This document shows, piece by piece, positions 26,394 to 36,396 of a DNA stretch of 64,000 nucleotides; position 1 is the first letter of the stretch, and every line of letters begins with the position of its first letter. The position numbers were made by a program, and so were the translations under genes. Under the pieces are notes generated by a model. That model saw nothing but the letters and a program-made list of their open reading frames with translations, was not told the origin of the DNA and did no database searches. The stretch is from DAIOEK01 sp963721445 (GTDB lineage Bacteria; Chloroflexota; Anaerolineae; Anaerolineales; Anaerolineaceae): positions 1,550,001 to 1,614,000 of the forward strand of contig CAVRIZ010000005.1 in the NCBI GenBank assembly GCA_963721445.1, in the 5' to 3' direction.

Positions 26394-26966
26394 ATGGACG
26401 TCGTCATTCCTTACCAGAAAAGCTATGCAATACCGCCGACCTGTTGTGTTTGCGGGGCGATCAATCCGATTTCCAAATTCCAAATAAAATCAAAAGAGGT
26501 TCGGCAATTTGCTACGACTGCCAGCGTCACTTTGACATTCATGAAGTGCCAGGCTTGCGTGGATGAATATGAAGCGATCAAAAAAACTCAGAAACCGGGA
26601 ATGGGCATTGGATTTGGAATAGGTTTACTGTTGGGAGTTGCCATCGGAGTAGCCCTTTTCCTGGCAAGTGGTGATGCCAGTGAGGCACAAGGAGATCTGG
26701 TAAATGAAATACTTGGACCGGTTCTCGCAGTTGGCGCCATATTCGGATTATTCGGTTTAATCATTGGCAAAGCTATTTGGAGTATAAAACTTGATCCTAA
26801 AATACGTCAAAGGATGAGAACACTGGAATCGCCGGTCACCATCCTAGATTTCGGATATGAGACCGGATTTTTGGGTAATGTCAAAAAAGCCATTCTAAAA
26901 ATCCAATTCTCCAATGATGCGTATGGCCAATCTTTTATGGCACTCAATGGCTATCCAGTGGAATGA
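26394..26966 (+). CDS. Zinc-ribbon membrane protein, unknown function
   Basis: 190 aa. N-terminal CCVCG and KCQACVDEY give a possible four-Cys metal site (residues 17-56). Two Gly-rich transmembrane helices follow (GIGFGIGLLLGVAIGVALFL and GPVLAVGAIFGLFGLIIGKAI), then a soluble C-terminal tail. GGAGG lies 6 bases before the ATG. No family assigned. Confidence 0.75.
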   Translation: MDVVIPYQKSYAIPPTCCVCGAINPISKFQIKSKEVRQFATTASVTLTFMKCQACVDEYEAIKKTQKPGMGIGFGIGLLLGVAIGVALFLASGDASEAQGDLVNEILGPVLAVGAIFGLFGLIIGKAIWSIKLDPKIRQRMRTLESPVTILDFGYETGFLGNVKKAILKIQFSNDAYGQSFMALNGYPVE

Positions 26967-27055
26967 GCTCCATGGTTGATTTTGAAACAGAACTATCTTG
27001 TATTCAGAGTTCGAATAAGCAATAGATGGCAGAGAAATGAAGGGAAGGCGCAACC

Positions 27056-28652
27056 ATGTTCCTATTTGGACCTCCGAACATAGAAAAATTAAAAGCCAAA
27101 AATGACATTAAAGGTCTTGTTCAATGCCATCAAATACAAAAAGGATGTTTCCATTCCCCGCGCGGCTGTGCGGGCGTTGGGGGAACTCAATGATCCGAAC
27201 GCCGTGGAAGCTCTCATCGATTTCTTTATCGCAGGGGACGACCAGGGTGACTCTTACCTTCAAATACTGACATTGGAGGCGTTCGGACATTTGGCGAATC
27301 CGCGAGGAATTAACCCCCTGCTACGTTCCCTCGAAAATAACGATCCAGAAATGAGATATACAGCAGCACAGGCTCTGGAAGAAATGGCACAAAAAGGGAT
27401 CCGGGAGGATCGGGTGATCGAGCCACTGATAGCCCGACTACATGACACACAACCAAGAGTGCGAAATATGGCTGCTGCAGCCTTACGTCAGAATGGCTGG
27501 CAACCAGGAAAAGACCACAGCGCGATACTCTACCATATTTCGTGGAATGAGTGGGACCAGCTGATTGATATCGGTGAGCCAGCGATCGATCCACTTGCAA
27601 GGGTAATCGAAACGGATAAAACTAAATATAGTGCTGGTTTTAAAACGCCGAAACAGCAGGCCATCCGGATACTGGGGGAAATTGGTGGTGTACGGGCGAC
27701 GGACATGCTCTTTGACCTTCTTAAAAGTAACTTGGACGAACGCTCCCATACCGAACAGGCCTTGAATCAAAGCGCGAAAAAAGAGATTGAGCCCTTTATA
27801 TCCCGCTTATCTGACTCTTCAATATCCGATGAAATGAGTAGAGTAATTATTGGAAGCATTGAGCATAATGGCAGTCAGCAGGCTCGGGATGTCCTCGCAA
27901 ACGCGCTCAATCATCCGAAGCCATACGTACAACAATGGGCAACGTACGCCCTGGCAAGCCTGAGAGATAGAAGGGCAATACCTGTTCTGGAACATATATT
28001 GGAAACTGGTCCTGCCTATGAACAAGGTCGGGCGATTAACGCCCTTGCGTGGTTCGGAGATGAACAGATGATTCCGTTATTCGTAAGAATCTTATCGCGG
28101 GCATATGAGACAGGATACTCGGGTCCAACGGAAAAAGCTGCCCATGCCCTTGAAAAACTTGGTTGGAAACCCGATACCATCGAAAGGAGTGTCTTTTACT
28201 ACCTTACCTTAAATCAGTTGGATAAATGCCTTGAAATCGGCGAACCAGCCATTACTCCATTAATTGCCCTTCTGTGGGAACATACCAGCAATTCGGCTGA
28301 GGTCCTAGAAAAGATGGGACCGGTCGTCGTTGAACCCCTGTGTATTGCATTGAAGAAAGATGCAAAGGATCCGTCGACCAGTTATTCCCCAACAAAGTCT
28401 CCACCCGGGAACAGTTATCTTGAAAGTGAACCTTGGAATTATAAAGGTGCCAAGTTTCGAGAGGCTGTCATTAAGATACTGGTTAAAATCGGAGACCCAA
28501 GGGCAGTGGAAACCCTCACTTTGGTTTCTCAGATAGATCATTGTGTAATTGATCTGCTTGAAAACTCAGATATTCCGGCGAAAGACCTCCATTGGCCAAT
28601 CCGTGAAGCAGCCAAAGCTGCGTTGAAAGAGTTCGCCAATAAACAGCTATAA
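27056..28652 (+). CDS. HEAT-repeat protein (frameshifted near 27122)
   Basis: About 531 aa of PBS-lyase-type HEAT repeats, e.g. RAAVRALGELNDPNAVEALI, EAFGHLANPRGINPLLRSL, AAQALEEMAQKG and WATYALASLRDRRAIPVLE. Such scaffolds bind proteins or bilins; nothing here points to a phycobilin role. The N-terminus MFLFGPPNIEKLKAKNDIKG is in one frame and NAIKYKKDVSIPRAAV in the +1 frame; one extra C in CTTGTTCAATGCC accounts for it. The start has AAGGGAAGG upstream. Single gene. Confidence 0.85.
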
Positions 28653-28767
28653 GACAGGGAGCCTTTTCACCGGATGGGTTTCTGTCAGGATCGTAAACCA
28701 CTCCAGCGCTCTCTTGAATGGGAGGGTGCGTCTCTGGTTGATTGTGGGATAAAGTAGCGCAAACAAA

Positions 28768-30075
28768 TTGTGGATATCAGTTGATCGATTCTTCAACTCA
28801 ATAAAGGTTATTGGGCAACCCATGCTGATCTTGACTTACTTCCTGGCAGGTGTTTCATTTCTGATGAGTTTCCTGTACATCATTCAACCCAAGGCACCCC
28901 TGGGATTCATGGTGTGGTTTCCCAAATTGGTTGCAGGGGCTTTATCACCGCTTTGGGCTGTCATGGGGATCGCTGGCGCCGTTATGGGCTGGGTGTATAA
29001 AACGCCCTGGGCAATTCTGATGGGCAGCATCAGCACTGCTATGATGACCTGGTACGTCTGGCAATGTGCCCGTCCTCATACTGGTTTCGAAAAGGCGTTT
29101 GGCAAAGATTGGGCAACTCGGATCCTGTCTGAGCAGTCAGCTCGGATGAGCAAACGAAGATGGACCTGGGTCCTGGGAATGAACGCTTCCCCCGAGCCCA
29201 TTTTCGAGCGTGATATTACCTTCTGGACTGTAGCTGATTCCGATCGGAAATTGCTTTGCGATCTCTGGCGGCCGGCGGATGGGAAACCGTCCGGGCTGGC
29301 GTTGATCTATTTCCATGGCAGCGCCTGGTATATGCTGGACAAAGATTACGGCACGCGGCCGTTCTTCCGACATCTCGTCTCCCAGGGACTTACCGTCATG
29401 GATGTGGCGTATCGCCTTTGCCCTGAGGTTGACCTGTTTGGAATGGTCGGGGATGTAAAGCGCGCCATCGCGTGGATGAAGTCCAATGCCTCCCAATATG
29501 GGATAGACCCTGAAAAGATCGTATTGGGCGGTGCCTCCGCGGGAGGTCATCTGGCGCTGTTGGCGGGGTACGCCCCCCATCATCCCGAATTGACCCCGGA
29601 TGATGTGAAAAACGCCAATTTATCTGTCTGTGGAATTTTCTCTTACTACGGTCCCACCGATCTACTGGCGGTATATGAACACACCAATCAGCAGCGCATT
29701 ATCGATTTGCCGCCGGTTCCAATCGGTGCGAAGGGCAATTACACCAAAAGTATACGCGATGCCGGCCGGTTGGATATCTTACTTGGCGGTCATCCAAAAG
29801 AGGCAATGCATAACTATCTGTTGGGTTCACCCATATCCCATGTCCATTCGGGTTGCCCTCCCACATTATTGATCCAGGGAACCCAAGACTTGATCACCCC
29901 GGCGAAGGCGGCATCTGCGTTGTATGAAAAATTGGTTGAAATGAGAGTGCCGGTTATCAATGTGATGTTTCCGTGGACCAATCACGGCTTTGATCTGTTA
30001 TTACCGCAGATCTCTCCCCCGACTCAATCTGCGCTATACGATGTGGATCGATTCCTGGCGTTGATGGTGAGTTGA
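28768..30075 (+). CDS. Membrane-anchored alpha/beta hydrolase (esterase)
   Basis: Up to 435 aa. Three N-terminal transmembrane helices (about 20-110) precede an HSL/BD-FAE-type esterase domain: oxyanion motif YFHGSAWYM (near 188), nucleophile GGASAGGH (near 255), Asp in GTQDLITP and His in NHGFDLL. It probably hydrolyses short acyl esters at the membrane. The start is uncertain: GTG 28768 lacks a ribosome site and ATG 28822 (MLILTYFLAG) is equally possible. Convergent with the VF530 gene. Confidence 0.87.
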   Translation: MWISVDRFFNSIKVIGQPMLILTYFLAGVSFLMSFLYIIQPKAPLGFMVWFPKLVAGALSPLWAVMGIAGAVMGWVYKTPWAILMGSISTAMMTWYVWQCARPHTGFEKAFGKDWATRILSEQSARMSKRRWTWVLGMNASPEPIFERDITFWTVADSDRKLLCDLWRPADGKPSGLALIYFHGSAWYMLDKDYGTRPFFRHLVSQGLTVMDVAYRLCPEVDLFGMVGDVKRAIAWMKSNASQYGIDPEKIVLGGASAGGHLALLAGYAPHHPELTPDDVKNANLSVCGIFSYYGPTDLLAVYEHTNQQRIIDLPPVPIGAKGNYTKSIRDAGRLDILLGGHPKEAMHNYLLGSPISHVHSGCPPTLLIQGTQDLITPAKAASALYEKLVEMRVPVINVMFPWTNHGFDLLLPQISPPTQSALYDVDRFLALMVS

Positions 30076-30118
30076 GATTGATTTCTCCAGCCCGCCAGCA
30101 TGCAAACACTCGCGCACA

Positions 30119-30343
30119 CTATATATCAGATGTACTAAGATAGAGTTCTTCCACTTTCTTGCGCGCCCAGGGCGTTCGCCGCAGAAATTTCAAGCTGGAT
30201 TGAATGCTCGGTTCATTGTAAAAGCACCGGATCGGGATAAGCTTCGATAATTCGACCCAGCCGTATTGCCGGACCAATTGGGTGAGTATCATTTCAAGCG
30301 TGATCCCATGTAGGGGATCATTGGGGTGAGAACTGGGGTGCAT
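30119..30343 (-). CDS. VF530-family DNA-binding protein
   Basis: 74 aa, complete. DPLHGITLEMILTQLV, YGWVELSKLIPIRCF, EPSIQSSLKFLRRTPWARKK and VEELYL are the full VF530 (DUF2132) signature; the founding Vibrio protein has a DNA-binding-like fold. A partial second copy lies at 24104-24331. The start has AGGA about 9 bases upstream. Cellular role unknown. Confidence 0.9.
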   Translation of the reverse strand: MHPSSHPNDPLHGITLEMILTQLVRQYGWVELSKLIPIRCFYNEPSIQSSLKFLRRTPWARKKVEELYLSTSDI

Positions 30344-30433
30344 GGACTTTTTCCTATTATAACGATGGTGATTATACTCTGTACGATTGGGTTGATTCTA
30401 GCTCGTATAGAATGGAATGCTGAGGCATATTCA

Positions 30434-31371
30434 AAATTCAAGCAGCCTTTTGTGGCACGTTTGCCTTGAAGCCCACGGACACAATGGTCCCGTTTAAAGG
30501 ACATATTCCCCCTCCGCCTGGTATAAAGGGTAGAGGGCTTTTAAGATATTTCCTTACACCGGGTCCAATAACCCGTTCGGTGGAAGACCTGAAACTTATC
30601 CTGAAGATCATTGCAGGTTCGCATGAGAACCAATGGGAAGTTCCGCCGGCTAATCTTGACTGCCCTGCCCCCAAGCCATTAAGCCAATTGCGAATTGCCT
30701 GGTGCGATGACCTTGGCATATCGGTATCCTCTGAAATTCGCGCCGCGTTAACAGAATTAGCTGGGCGATTATCTGAAGCCGGATGTATGGTCGAAAGGGC
30801 TTATCCACCTGATTTCAATTTCTATCAGGCGATTCAAATCTATGGTTTACTTAAACAAGCCGCTTTTTCGGTACGGGGAACCCCCCTCAATTTGCCTCGT
30901 GTTTTTTGGCGGATGGCTGCGAACTTTGTCTCTGATCCAAATCCAATTGCGAAAGGTTTGATGAGTGGGGCGGGAGCAGACTTAAAAAAATACGCTACAG
31001 CTTTATCTCAACGGGATGGATATATTGAACAAATGGAGAAATTTTTAGGGAATTGGGATGCCTGGATTTGCCCAGTTGCCGTGTGTACCGCATACCCTCA
31101 TGTAGCAAGCAATAATATCTTTAAGCAGCTTTCTGCAACAATAACCGTAGATGGACTACCTATCCCGTATATCTTGGCAACCAGTTACTACACAAGTCTC
31201 TTTAACTTAACCGGGAATCCCGTGGTTGTTTTACCATTGGCACACTCAATGAACGGAATGCCAATAGGCATCCAAGTTGTGGGCAGGCGTTGGCATGACA
31301 TGGAATTGCTGAATGCGGCTGAGTCATTGACGGAGGTTACAGGTCCTTTCAAAGTACCTGCGGGTTATTAA
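30434..31371 (+). pseudogene. Amidase, 5'-truncated
   Basis: Amidase-signature family, C-terminal two thirds only. The recognisable part begins at about 30434 with QAAFCGTFALKPTD, which in the family directly follows the catalytic GSxR-[I/A] segment, and continues through VPFKGHIPPPPG, GPITRSVEDLKLIL, NLTGNPVVVLPLA and MPIGIQVVGRRW. The catalytic Ser-cisSer-Lys half (about 170 residues) is absent. Upstream sequence runs into the VF530 region with no amidase similarity. ATG 30466 would give 301 aa with no active site, so this is a deletion relic. Confidence 0.8.
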
Positions 31372-31525
31372 TTTCCCTCCCTAAATATAGTTTTCAACAC
31401 ATCGCAAATCTTTTTGGTTTGTTGTAGGATGAGATGTGCACTGGTAAAATCTTTCTCCCTCTGCCTTCGCCTGCGATATATAATCAATATCAGCAATTAG
31501 TCATTCTATTCCTGAGGGGAAACAC

Positions 31526-32506
31526 ATGCCAACCTTTTGGTCTTCCGTCGTTATTCTCCTGCTTGTATTTCTTGTCGCAAGTATTGCACTCATCCTGATC
31601 CGCTATCGGCGCGATATCCGTGCAGCTCACGCCCGAATCTCTAACCTGGGCAGCCAACTGATCGACACTCCCTACGGTCCGATCGAGTATGCCCGGATCG
31701 GTGAAGGTTACCCGGTGCTGGTCGTGCACGGCGCTCTGGGCGGCTTCGACCAGGGCTTATGGCTGGCGCGAACGTTTGATCTCACCAGGCATCCGGTCAT
31801 ATCTCTTTCCCGGTTCGGGTATCTGCGCACACCCATCCCGGCTGGCGCCAACCTGGATATGCAGGCGGATTCCTTTGCCGGATTATTGGATGCGCTGGGT
31901 GTCCGGCAGGCGGCTGTCTTCGGCGTCTCGGCCGGCTCCACCTCGGCGATCCGGTTTGCCGCGCGACATCCGCAGCGTGTCTCGGCGCTGATCCTGCTGG
32001 GTCCGGACTCCCCGGGGGAAGTCCAAATGGCATTTCCACCTCGATTTATATTCGATACTCTGGTGCGGAGTGATTTTATCTACTGGGCACTGGCTACCTT
32101 TTTCGGAAAACAGGTGCAGGATTCTATGGGCCTAGTCCCAAAGGGATACCCACTCACCCCCGAAATCCAGGCAAGGATGAAGATGGTCCAGTTGGGTGAT
32201 CTGCCGGTCAGCCAGAGAATCGATGGACAGATATTCGAAGGATTCACGTTGCTGTCCGAGTTCAATGCGTCGGTGACTCCTGCCAGCCCATACCCGCTGA
32301 ACCGGTTAGAAACACCGGTGCTGGTGATCAATGCCGCGGACGATCCGATATCGATCCCAGTGAACGTGCGCGCGCTGGCGGAGCAAATGCCGAACGCACG
32401 TCTGTACGTGGTGCCGGATGGCGGTCACTTCCTTTTCGGTCACACAGAAGAAGTGAAGGCAGAGATTGCACAGTTCTTGCGTACACATGTACCTGAATTA
32501 CAGTAA
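31526..32506 (+). CDS. Membrane-anchored alpha/beta hydrolase
   Basis: 326 aa. One N-terminal transmembrane anchor (residues 6-25), then an alpha/beta-hydrolase: VVHGALGGFDQG, nucleophile GVSAGS, Asp in NAADDPIS and His in GGHFLFGH. The specific substrate is unknown. GAGGGGAAAC precedes the ATG. It lies 42 bases upstream of the serine hydrolase at 32549 in the same direction, so the two may be cotranscribed. Confidence 0.88.
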   Translation: MPTFWSSVVILLLVFLVASIALILIRYRRDIRAAHARISNLGSQLIDTPYGPIEYARIGEGYPVLVVHGALGGFDQGLWLARTFDLTRHPVISLSRFGYLRTPIPAGANLDMQADSFAGLLDALGVRQAAVFGVSAGSTSAIRFAARHPQRVSALILLGPDSPGEVQMAFPPRFIFDTLVRSDFIYWALATFFGKQVQDSMGLVPKGYPLTPEIQARMKMVQLGDLPVSQRIDGQIFEGFTLLSEFNASVTPASPYPLNRLETPVLVINAADDPISIPVNVRALAEQMPNARLYVVPDGGHFLFGHTEEVKAEIAQFLRTHVPELQ

Positions 32507-32548
32507 AACGGTTGATGCCATTCTGCGATCACCAAAGAGAGGCAGCCT

Positions 32549-34128
32549 ATGAGTAGAAAGATCTGGCTCATCCGATCCTTGATCGGCGGTGCCGTACTGG
32601 CTTTGGTTGTCCGGACGGCGGCTAACAAACTTACCCAAACCCGATCGGATCTAAAACGTAAGACTAGTTTGACTGCCTACGATGAGGTGGACAGGTTTAT
32701 CGAAATTCAGATGAAACGGCTGAACATCCCCGGTGCGGTGTTGGCGATCGTGGAAGGCAATCAGATCGTTCACTTCCACGGCTTTGGAAAAGCCCGCCCT
32801 GGCGGAGAAGCACCTTCGCTCCGGACGCCGTTCTTCATCGGCTCGCTTACCAAATCGATTACTGCTACAGCCATCATGCAGTTGGTGGAAGCCGGGAAGA
32901 TCGACCTGGATGCGCCGGTCCAGCGTTACCTGCCCTGGTTCCGGGTTGCGGATTCCGGGGCGTCCGCCCGGATGACAGTGCGGCACCTGCTCAACCAGAC
33001 CAGCGGACTGCCAATGCTGCTCGGGATGGCCGTCCTTGGCAACCTGGACGGGAATCCGGATGCAGCGGAAAACCAGGCGCGATCGCTGTCTACGCTCAAA
33101 CTCACCCGACCGGTCGGATCGAAGTTTGAGTACAGCAACCTGAATTACAACATCCTGGGGCTGATCATCGAGGCAGCCAGCGGTGAAACGTACGAAGCAT
33201 ACATCGAAAAACACGTCTTCGAGCCAATGGATATGATCCATAGCTACACTTTAAAAGCATTGGCGAAAACGGATGGACTGGCGGTGGGTCACCGGTTCTG
33301 GTTCGGTATTCCCGTCCCCGCACCGGATCTGCCCGTACCGCGCGGATCGCTGTCATCCGGTCAGCTCATTGCCAGCGCGGAAGACATGGCGCATTACCTG
33401 ATCGCGCAACTCAATGGGGGGCGTTATCTCGAGGCACAACTCCTCACGTCGGCTGGCATCAAGGAGATGCAGCGTGGGGCGGCGGAAATTAACGAGATGG
33501 GTATGTCGCTAGGTGCCTACGGGATGGGCTGGATAGACCAAAAGATCGGGTCGTCAAGGATCATCTCGCATAGTGGCATCGTCCCCAATTTTGGTGGCTT
33601 TATGGCCCTGGTTCCAGAACAAAAGAAGGGCTTTGTTTTGCTTTACAATGCCAACCACACTATGTTGAAGCTTACCCTGGACGAAGTGGGTTTGAGTGCG
33701 GCTACTCGGCTGGCCGGGGAAACTCCTGCGCCGCTCCGACTTGAGCTTCCTCTCGTGGGTTACCCGCGTCCTGCTGCTCGTTCCACTCCTGCAAGTTTGG
33801 GATGTCGCAGCCACATTGCAAAGAGTTAATCACTGGCGCCGGGAGCCGGAAAACCGTCCGGACAGTGGAAGGATGTGGGGACATCATATTCTGCTTCCGC
33901 TCATCCCCAATCTGTTGACATCCCTCACCCTGATACCCATGCTCGGGAAAAATCCATGGATTTTTGAAACTCTTCGCGCCTGATTATTCATGGATCGGCC
34001 TGTTCTGTGGAAGTTTCGCAGGGGTATGGGCTTTGCTGCGCAGCGGCTTCGTTCTCCGAGCCAACCGGAAGCATGGCCTTCGTTCTCCGAGCCAACCGGA
34101 AGCATGGGTGGAAAAAGACCTGGTTTGA
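32549..34128 (+). CDS. Beta-lactamase-family serine hydrolase with membrane C-terminus (two frameshifts)
   Basis: Class C beta-lactamase/esterase-fold hydrolase. An N-terminal signal/anchor (6-25), catalytic SLTK (Ser99-Lys102) and YSN (in FEYSNLNYN) are present; such proteins act on peptides or esters outside the membrane. The body ends near 33735, the frame moves +1 into FLSWVTRVLLLVPLLQVW (a membrane helix), and moves +1 again near 33971 into APDYSWIGLFCGSFAGVWAL. At 34047-34107 a 31-base tandem duplication shifts the tail; with a single copy the tail would end RKDLEK-stop with ATGA overlapping the next gene. Confidence 0.82.
34047..34107 (+). repeat. 31-base tandem duplication inside serine hydrolase tail
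   Basis: CTTCGTTCTCCGAGCCAACC and GGAAGCATGGC occur twice in a row with a period of 31 bases. 31 is not a multiple of three, so the second copy is read in another frame. Confidence 0.9.
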
Positions 34129-34161
34129 TAGTAAGGCAGGAAAAAGAAAGGATTTGGAGAA

Positions 34162-34953
34162 ATGAATCTCACACCCTGGATCCTGCTGCCTGGTATCGGC
34201 AAGATTGTCATTGCTCTGGCTTTTATTCTCTTCGCCCGTCAGAGAGGCGGTTCCTGGCGTTATCTGGGGATCGGCGCGTTGATGTGGATCGTGACGGTTG
34301 CCGTGAAGTTTCTGGTCGCGACCCCACTTAACCCCCTGGTCTACCAGATGCTTGGCGTCTCAGATGCGCTTTTCTCTTCGGGGAATGTCCTGTTTTATGT
34401 TTATGTGGGTGTCCTGACCGGGCTCACCGAAGTTCTGATTTCCTGGCTGCCGTTGCGCTACACCCGGTTGGGGCGCGTTTCATGGGTGAATGCGCTCGCC
34501 TTCGGAATCGGTTTTGGGGCATTCGAAGCATTGTATTTGGGAGTGCCAAGCCTTTTTACCAACCTCTCCTTGCTGGCAGCCCCGCAGTCCATCTCCACAG
34601 AAACATTGAGCTCCCTCCAGATACTCAACAACCCGTTATATAGCCTGGCTCCTGCCACTGATCGAATTCCAGCTACCCTCGTGCATATCATTGGCAATGT
34701 GCTCCTGTTCTACAGTGTAGCGTCGAAACAGGTTCGCTGGGTGTGGGTTTCTTTCGGGATAAAGAGTATGGTGGATACCATAGCCGCTTTCGGCATTTTG
34801 TATGGCACTCCTTCCATTGCTGTACTCTGGATGCTGGAAGCTGTGCTGTGGTTGATTGGAGCTGCATCCTTCTGGGGAGTTCTCCAAATTCACCGCAGAT
34901 ATATTCTGGTCCAAAAGACTCAACCTATATATCAGGTCGATCCTTTGAATTGA
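34162..34953 (+). CDS. YhfC-family intramembrane glutamic protease
   Basis: 263 aa, about seven transmembrane helices. GIGFGAFEAL with the glutamate typical of the YhfC/PrsW-CPBP superfamily lies near residue 110, and HIIGNVLLFYS and a further helix follow. It probably cleaves membrane substrates; none is known. GGAGAA lies directly before ATG 34162. It follows the serine hydrolase closely and very likely shares its transcript. Confidence 0.8.
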   Translation: MNLTPWILLPGIGKIVIALAFILFARQRGGSWRYLGIGALMWIVTVAVKFLVATPLNPLVYQMLGVSDALFSSGNVLFYVYVGVLTGLTEVLISWLPLRYTRLGRVSWVNALAFGIGFGAFEALYLGVPSLFTNLSLLAAPQSISTETLSSLQILNNPLYSLAPATDRIPATLVHIIGNVLLFYSVASKQVRWVWVSFGIKSMVDTIAAFGILYGTPSIAVLWMLEAVLWLIGAASFWGVLQIHRRYILVQKTQPIYQVDPLN

Positions 34954-35086
34954 TCAAACCCATAAATCGCAGGACCGTCCAATGCTGGATAGATTGGACT
35001 ACATAAGCAGCTTATCATTGGGCTGTGTACCAGCAAAGTGTAATTTGAACTGATTCTGAGTACTACCGCACAAACCTTAAAATTTG

Positions 35087-35115
35087 TTGACATTACTATC
35101 AGGGCGTGCAATAAT
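35087..35115 (+). promoter_or_regulatory. Promoter of the LacI-type regulator gene
   Basis: TTGACA (35087-35092) with a 17-18 base spacer to AATAAT/ATAATA (35110-35116). The operator array begins 3 bases later, so bound repressor would block initiation. Confidence 0.7.
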
Positions 35116-35118
35116 AGC

Positions 35119-35166
35119 GGTAACGATGCCGGTAACGTTACCGGTAAGGATACCGGTAACAGGTCA
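35119..35166 (+). promoter_or_regulatory. Four-unit 12-base operator array for LacI-type regulator
   Basis: GGTAACGATGCC, GGTAACGTTACC, GGTAAGGATACC and GGTAACAGGTCA follow each other head to tail with a strict 12-base period (starts 35119, 35131, 35143, 35155). CCGGTAACGTTACCGG (35129-35144) is a perfect 16-base palindrome of the type bound by LacI/GalR regulators, with a central CG. Autoregulation is likely. Confidence 0.85.
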
Positions 35167-35184
35167 CTTTAGTTGGGAATCAAA

Positions 35185-36204
35185 ATGGGCACTAAAAAAC
35201 GCTCTGTGACAATCCAGGATGTTGCGAACACCGCGGGAGTATCGGTATCCACTGTATCCCGCGTTCTAAACGGCAAGGTGGATGTAGCCAGCGACACACA
35301 GGACCACATCCGCGCTGTAATCGAGACTCTGGGCTACACTTCCAATCTGGCTGCCCGAAGTATGCGCAGCTTCAAAAAAGGCTTGCTCGGGCTCATCATG
35401 CCGGATGTCGCTTATCCATATGCGGTGGAAATCATGAAAGGGGTCAACCGGGCGATCTCTGAATCTGATTTCGACCTCCTGGTTTATACCACCGGCGATG
35501 TGAAAAAGAGTGGGCGCATAATCCACGAAATCAAATATGTTTCCCTGTTAAATAATTCCATCACCGATGGCGTAGTGGTTGTCACTCCGGTCGCCAGTGA
35601 ATATCCCACCGAAGCTCCTATCGTCTCCATCGATCCAGTCATGAGCAACCCCAAATATCCCTCGGTTCATGCCACCAACTACCAGGGGGTTGTGGATGGA
35701 ATGGAATACCTGTTTTCGCTGGGACACAGACGGATTGGATTCATCAGCGGTCGTTTGGAACTGGAAAGCTCCAATCGCAGATTGCGGGGATACCGTGATT
35801 CGCTGGAGAAAGCCGGCTTACCTGTTGAGGAGGAACTCATCGCAGCCGGCGATTACACCACAGAGACTGCGGTGAAATGCGCGCGGCAATTGTTGACTCT
35901 ACCCATCCCACCGACAGCGATCTTTGCCTCCAATGACCAGGCTGCCATGGGGGTGTACCAGGTTGCAGAAGAAATGGGCCTGCAAATTCCGCAAGACCTG
36001 TCGGTGGTCGGGTTTGATAACATACCCGAATCTAAATACCTGGGTTTAACCACGGTTGACCAATTCATAACCGAAATGGGTTTTGTAGCCACCCAGATGC
36101 TCATTAAATTGATCAATGATCCACCCCTTGAAGAAACCACTTACCGAATGAAGACAAAACTCGTTGTACGCAGTTCCTGTCGGGCAATTTCTGATAAACG
36201 GTAA
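35185..36204 (+). CDS. LacI-family regulator of the xylose operon
   Basis: 339 aa from ATG 35185. N-terminal HTH TIQDVANTAGVSVSTVSRVL (residues 7-26) with hinge helix NLAARSMRS, then a periplasmic-binding-like sensor domain (GLLGLIMPDVAYPYA, GHRRIGFISGR, PTAIFASNDQAAMGVY). It heads the pentose operon, so xylose, xylulose or an oligoxyloside is the likely effector (inference). A TTG at 35173 extends the frame by four residues. It is separated by 190 bases from the binding-protein gene, where a strong hairpin lies. Confidence 0.9.
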   Translation: MGTKKRSVTIQDVANTAGVSVSTVSRVLNGKVDVASDTQDHIRAVIETLGYTSNLAARSMRSFKKGLLGLIMPDVAYPYAVEIMKGVNRAISESDFDLLVYTTGDVKKSGRIIHEIKYVSLLNNSITDGVVVVTPVASEYPTEAPIVSIDPVMSNPKYPSVHATNYQGVVDGMEYLFSLGHRRIGFISGRLELESSNRRLRGYRDSLEKAGLPVEEELIAAGDYTTETAVKCARQLLTLPIPPTAIFASNDQAAMGVYQVAEEMGLQIPQDLSVVGFDNIPESKYLGLTTVDQFITEMGFVATQMLIKLINDPPLEETTYRMKTKLVVRSSCRAISDKR

Positions 36205-36285
36205 TCGGAGGATGTCATTATGATATGTCGGATTGGGGAAATCATTGTGGAAGGAGGTGGGGACTGATTTTATACAATATTAATT

Positions 36286-36329
36286 GCAGGTCTTCTCTTC
36301 AACCCTGAACAGATGGAAGGAAGACCTGC
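36286..36329 (+). promoter_or_regulatory. Leader hairpin before the substrate-binding-protein gene
   Basis: GCAGGTCTTC and GAAGACCTGC, perfect 10-base arms around a 24-base loop, 67 bases before the ATG and just after a TATACAAT-like -10 (36271-36278). A shorter GGAGCAATGCTCC hairpin follows. It could be an attenuator, a stabiliser or a regulator site; there is no T run. Confidence 0.55.
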
Positions 36330-36396
36330 GCATTTGTGAGGAGCAATGCTCCACACGTCGTTAGTATAACCGATAACACTTCCTAAAGGAGGAGTA

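Noticed and set aside
28822..28870. Lipoprotein signal at the esterase N-terminus
   Set aside because: The helix is hydrophobic but lacks a lipobox cysteine, so a membrane anchor is the simpler reading.
36205..36396. Second LacI operator upstream of the binding-protein gene
   Set aside because: AACCGATAACA and ACGGTAATCGG only partly resemble the GGTAACGTTACC palindrome, so a site cannot be claimed.
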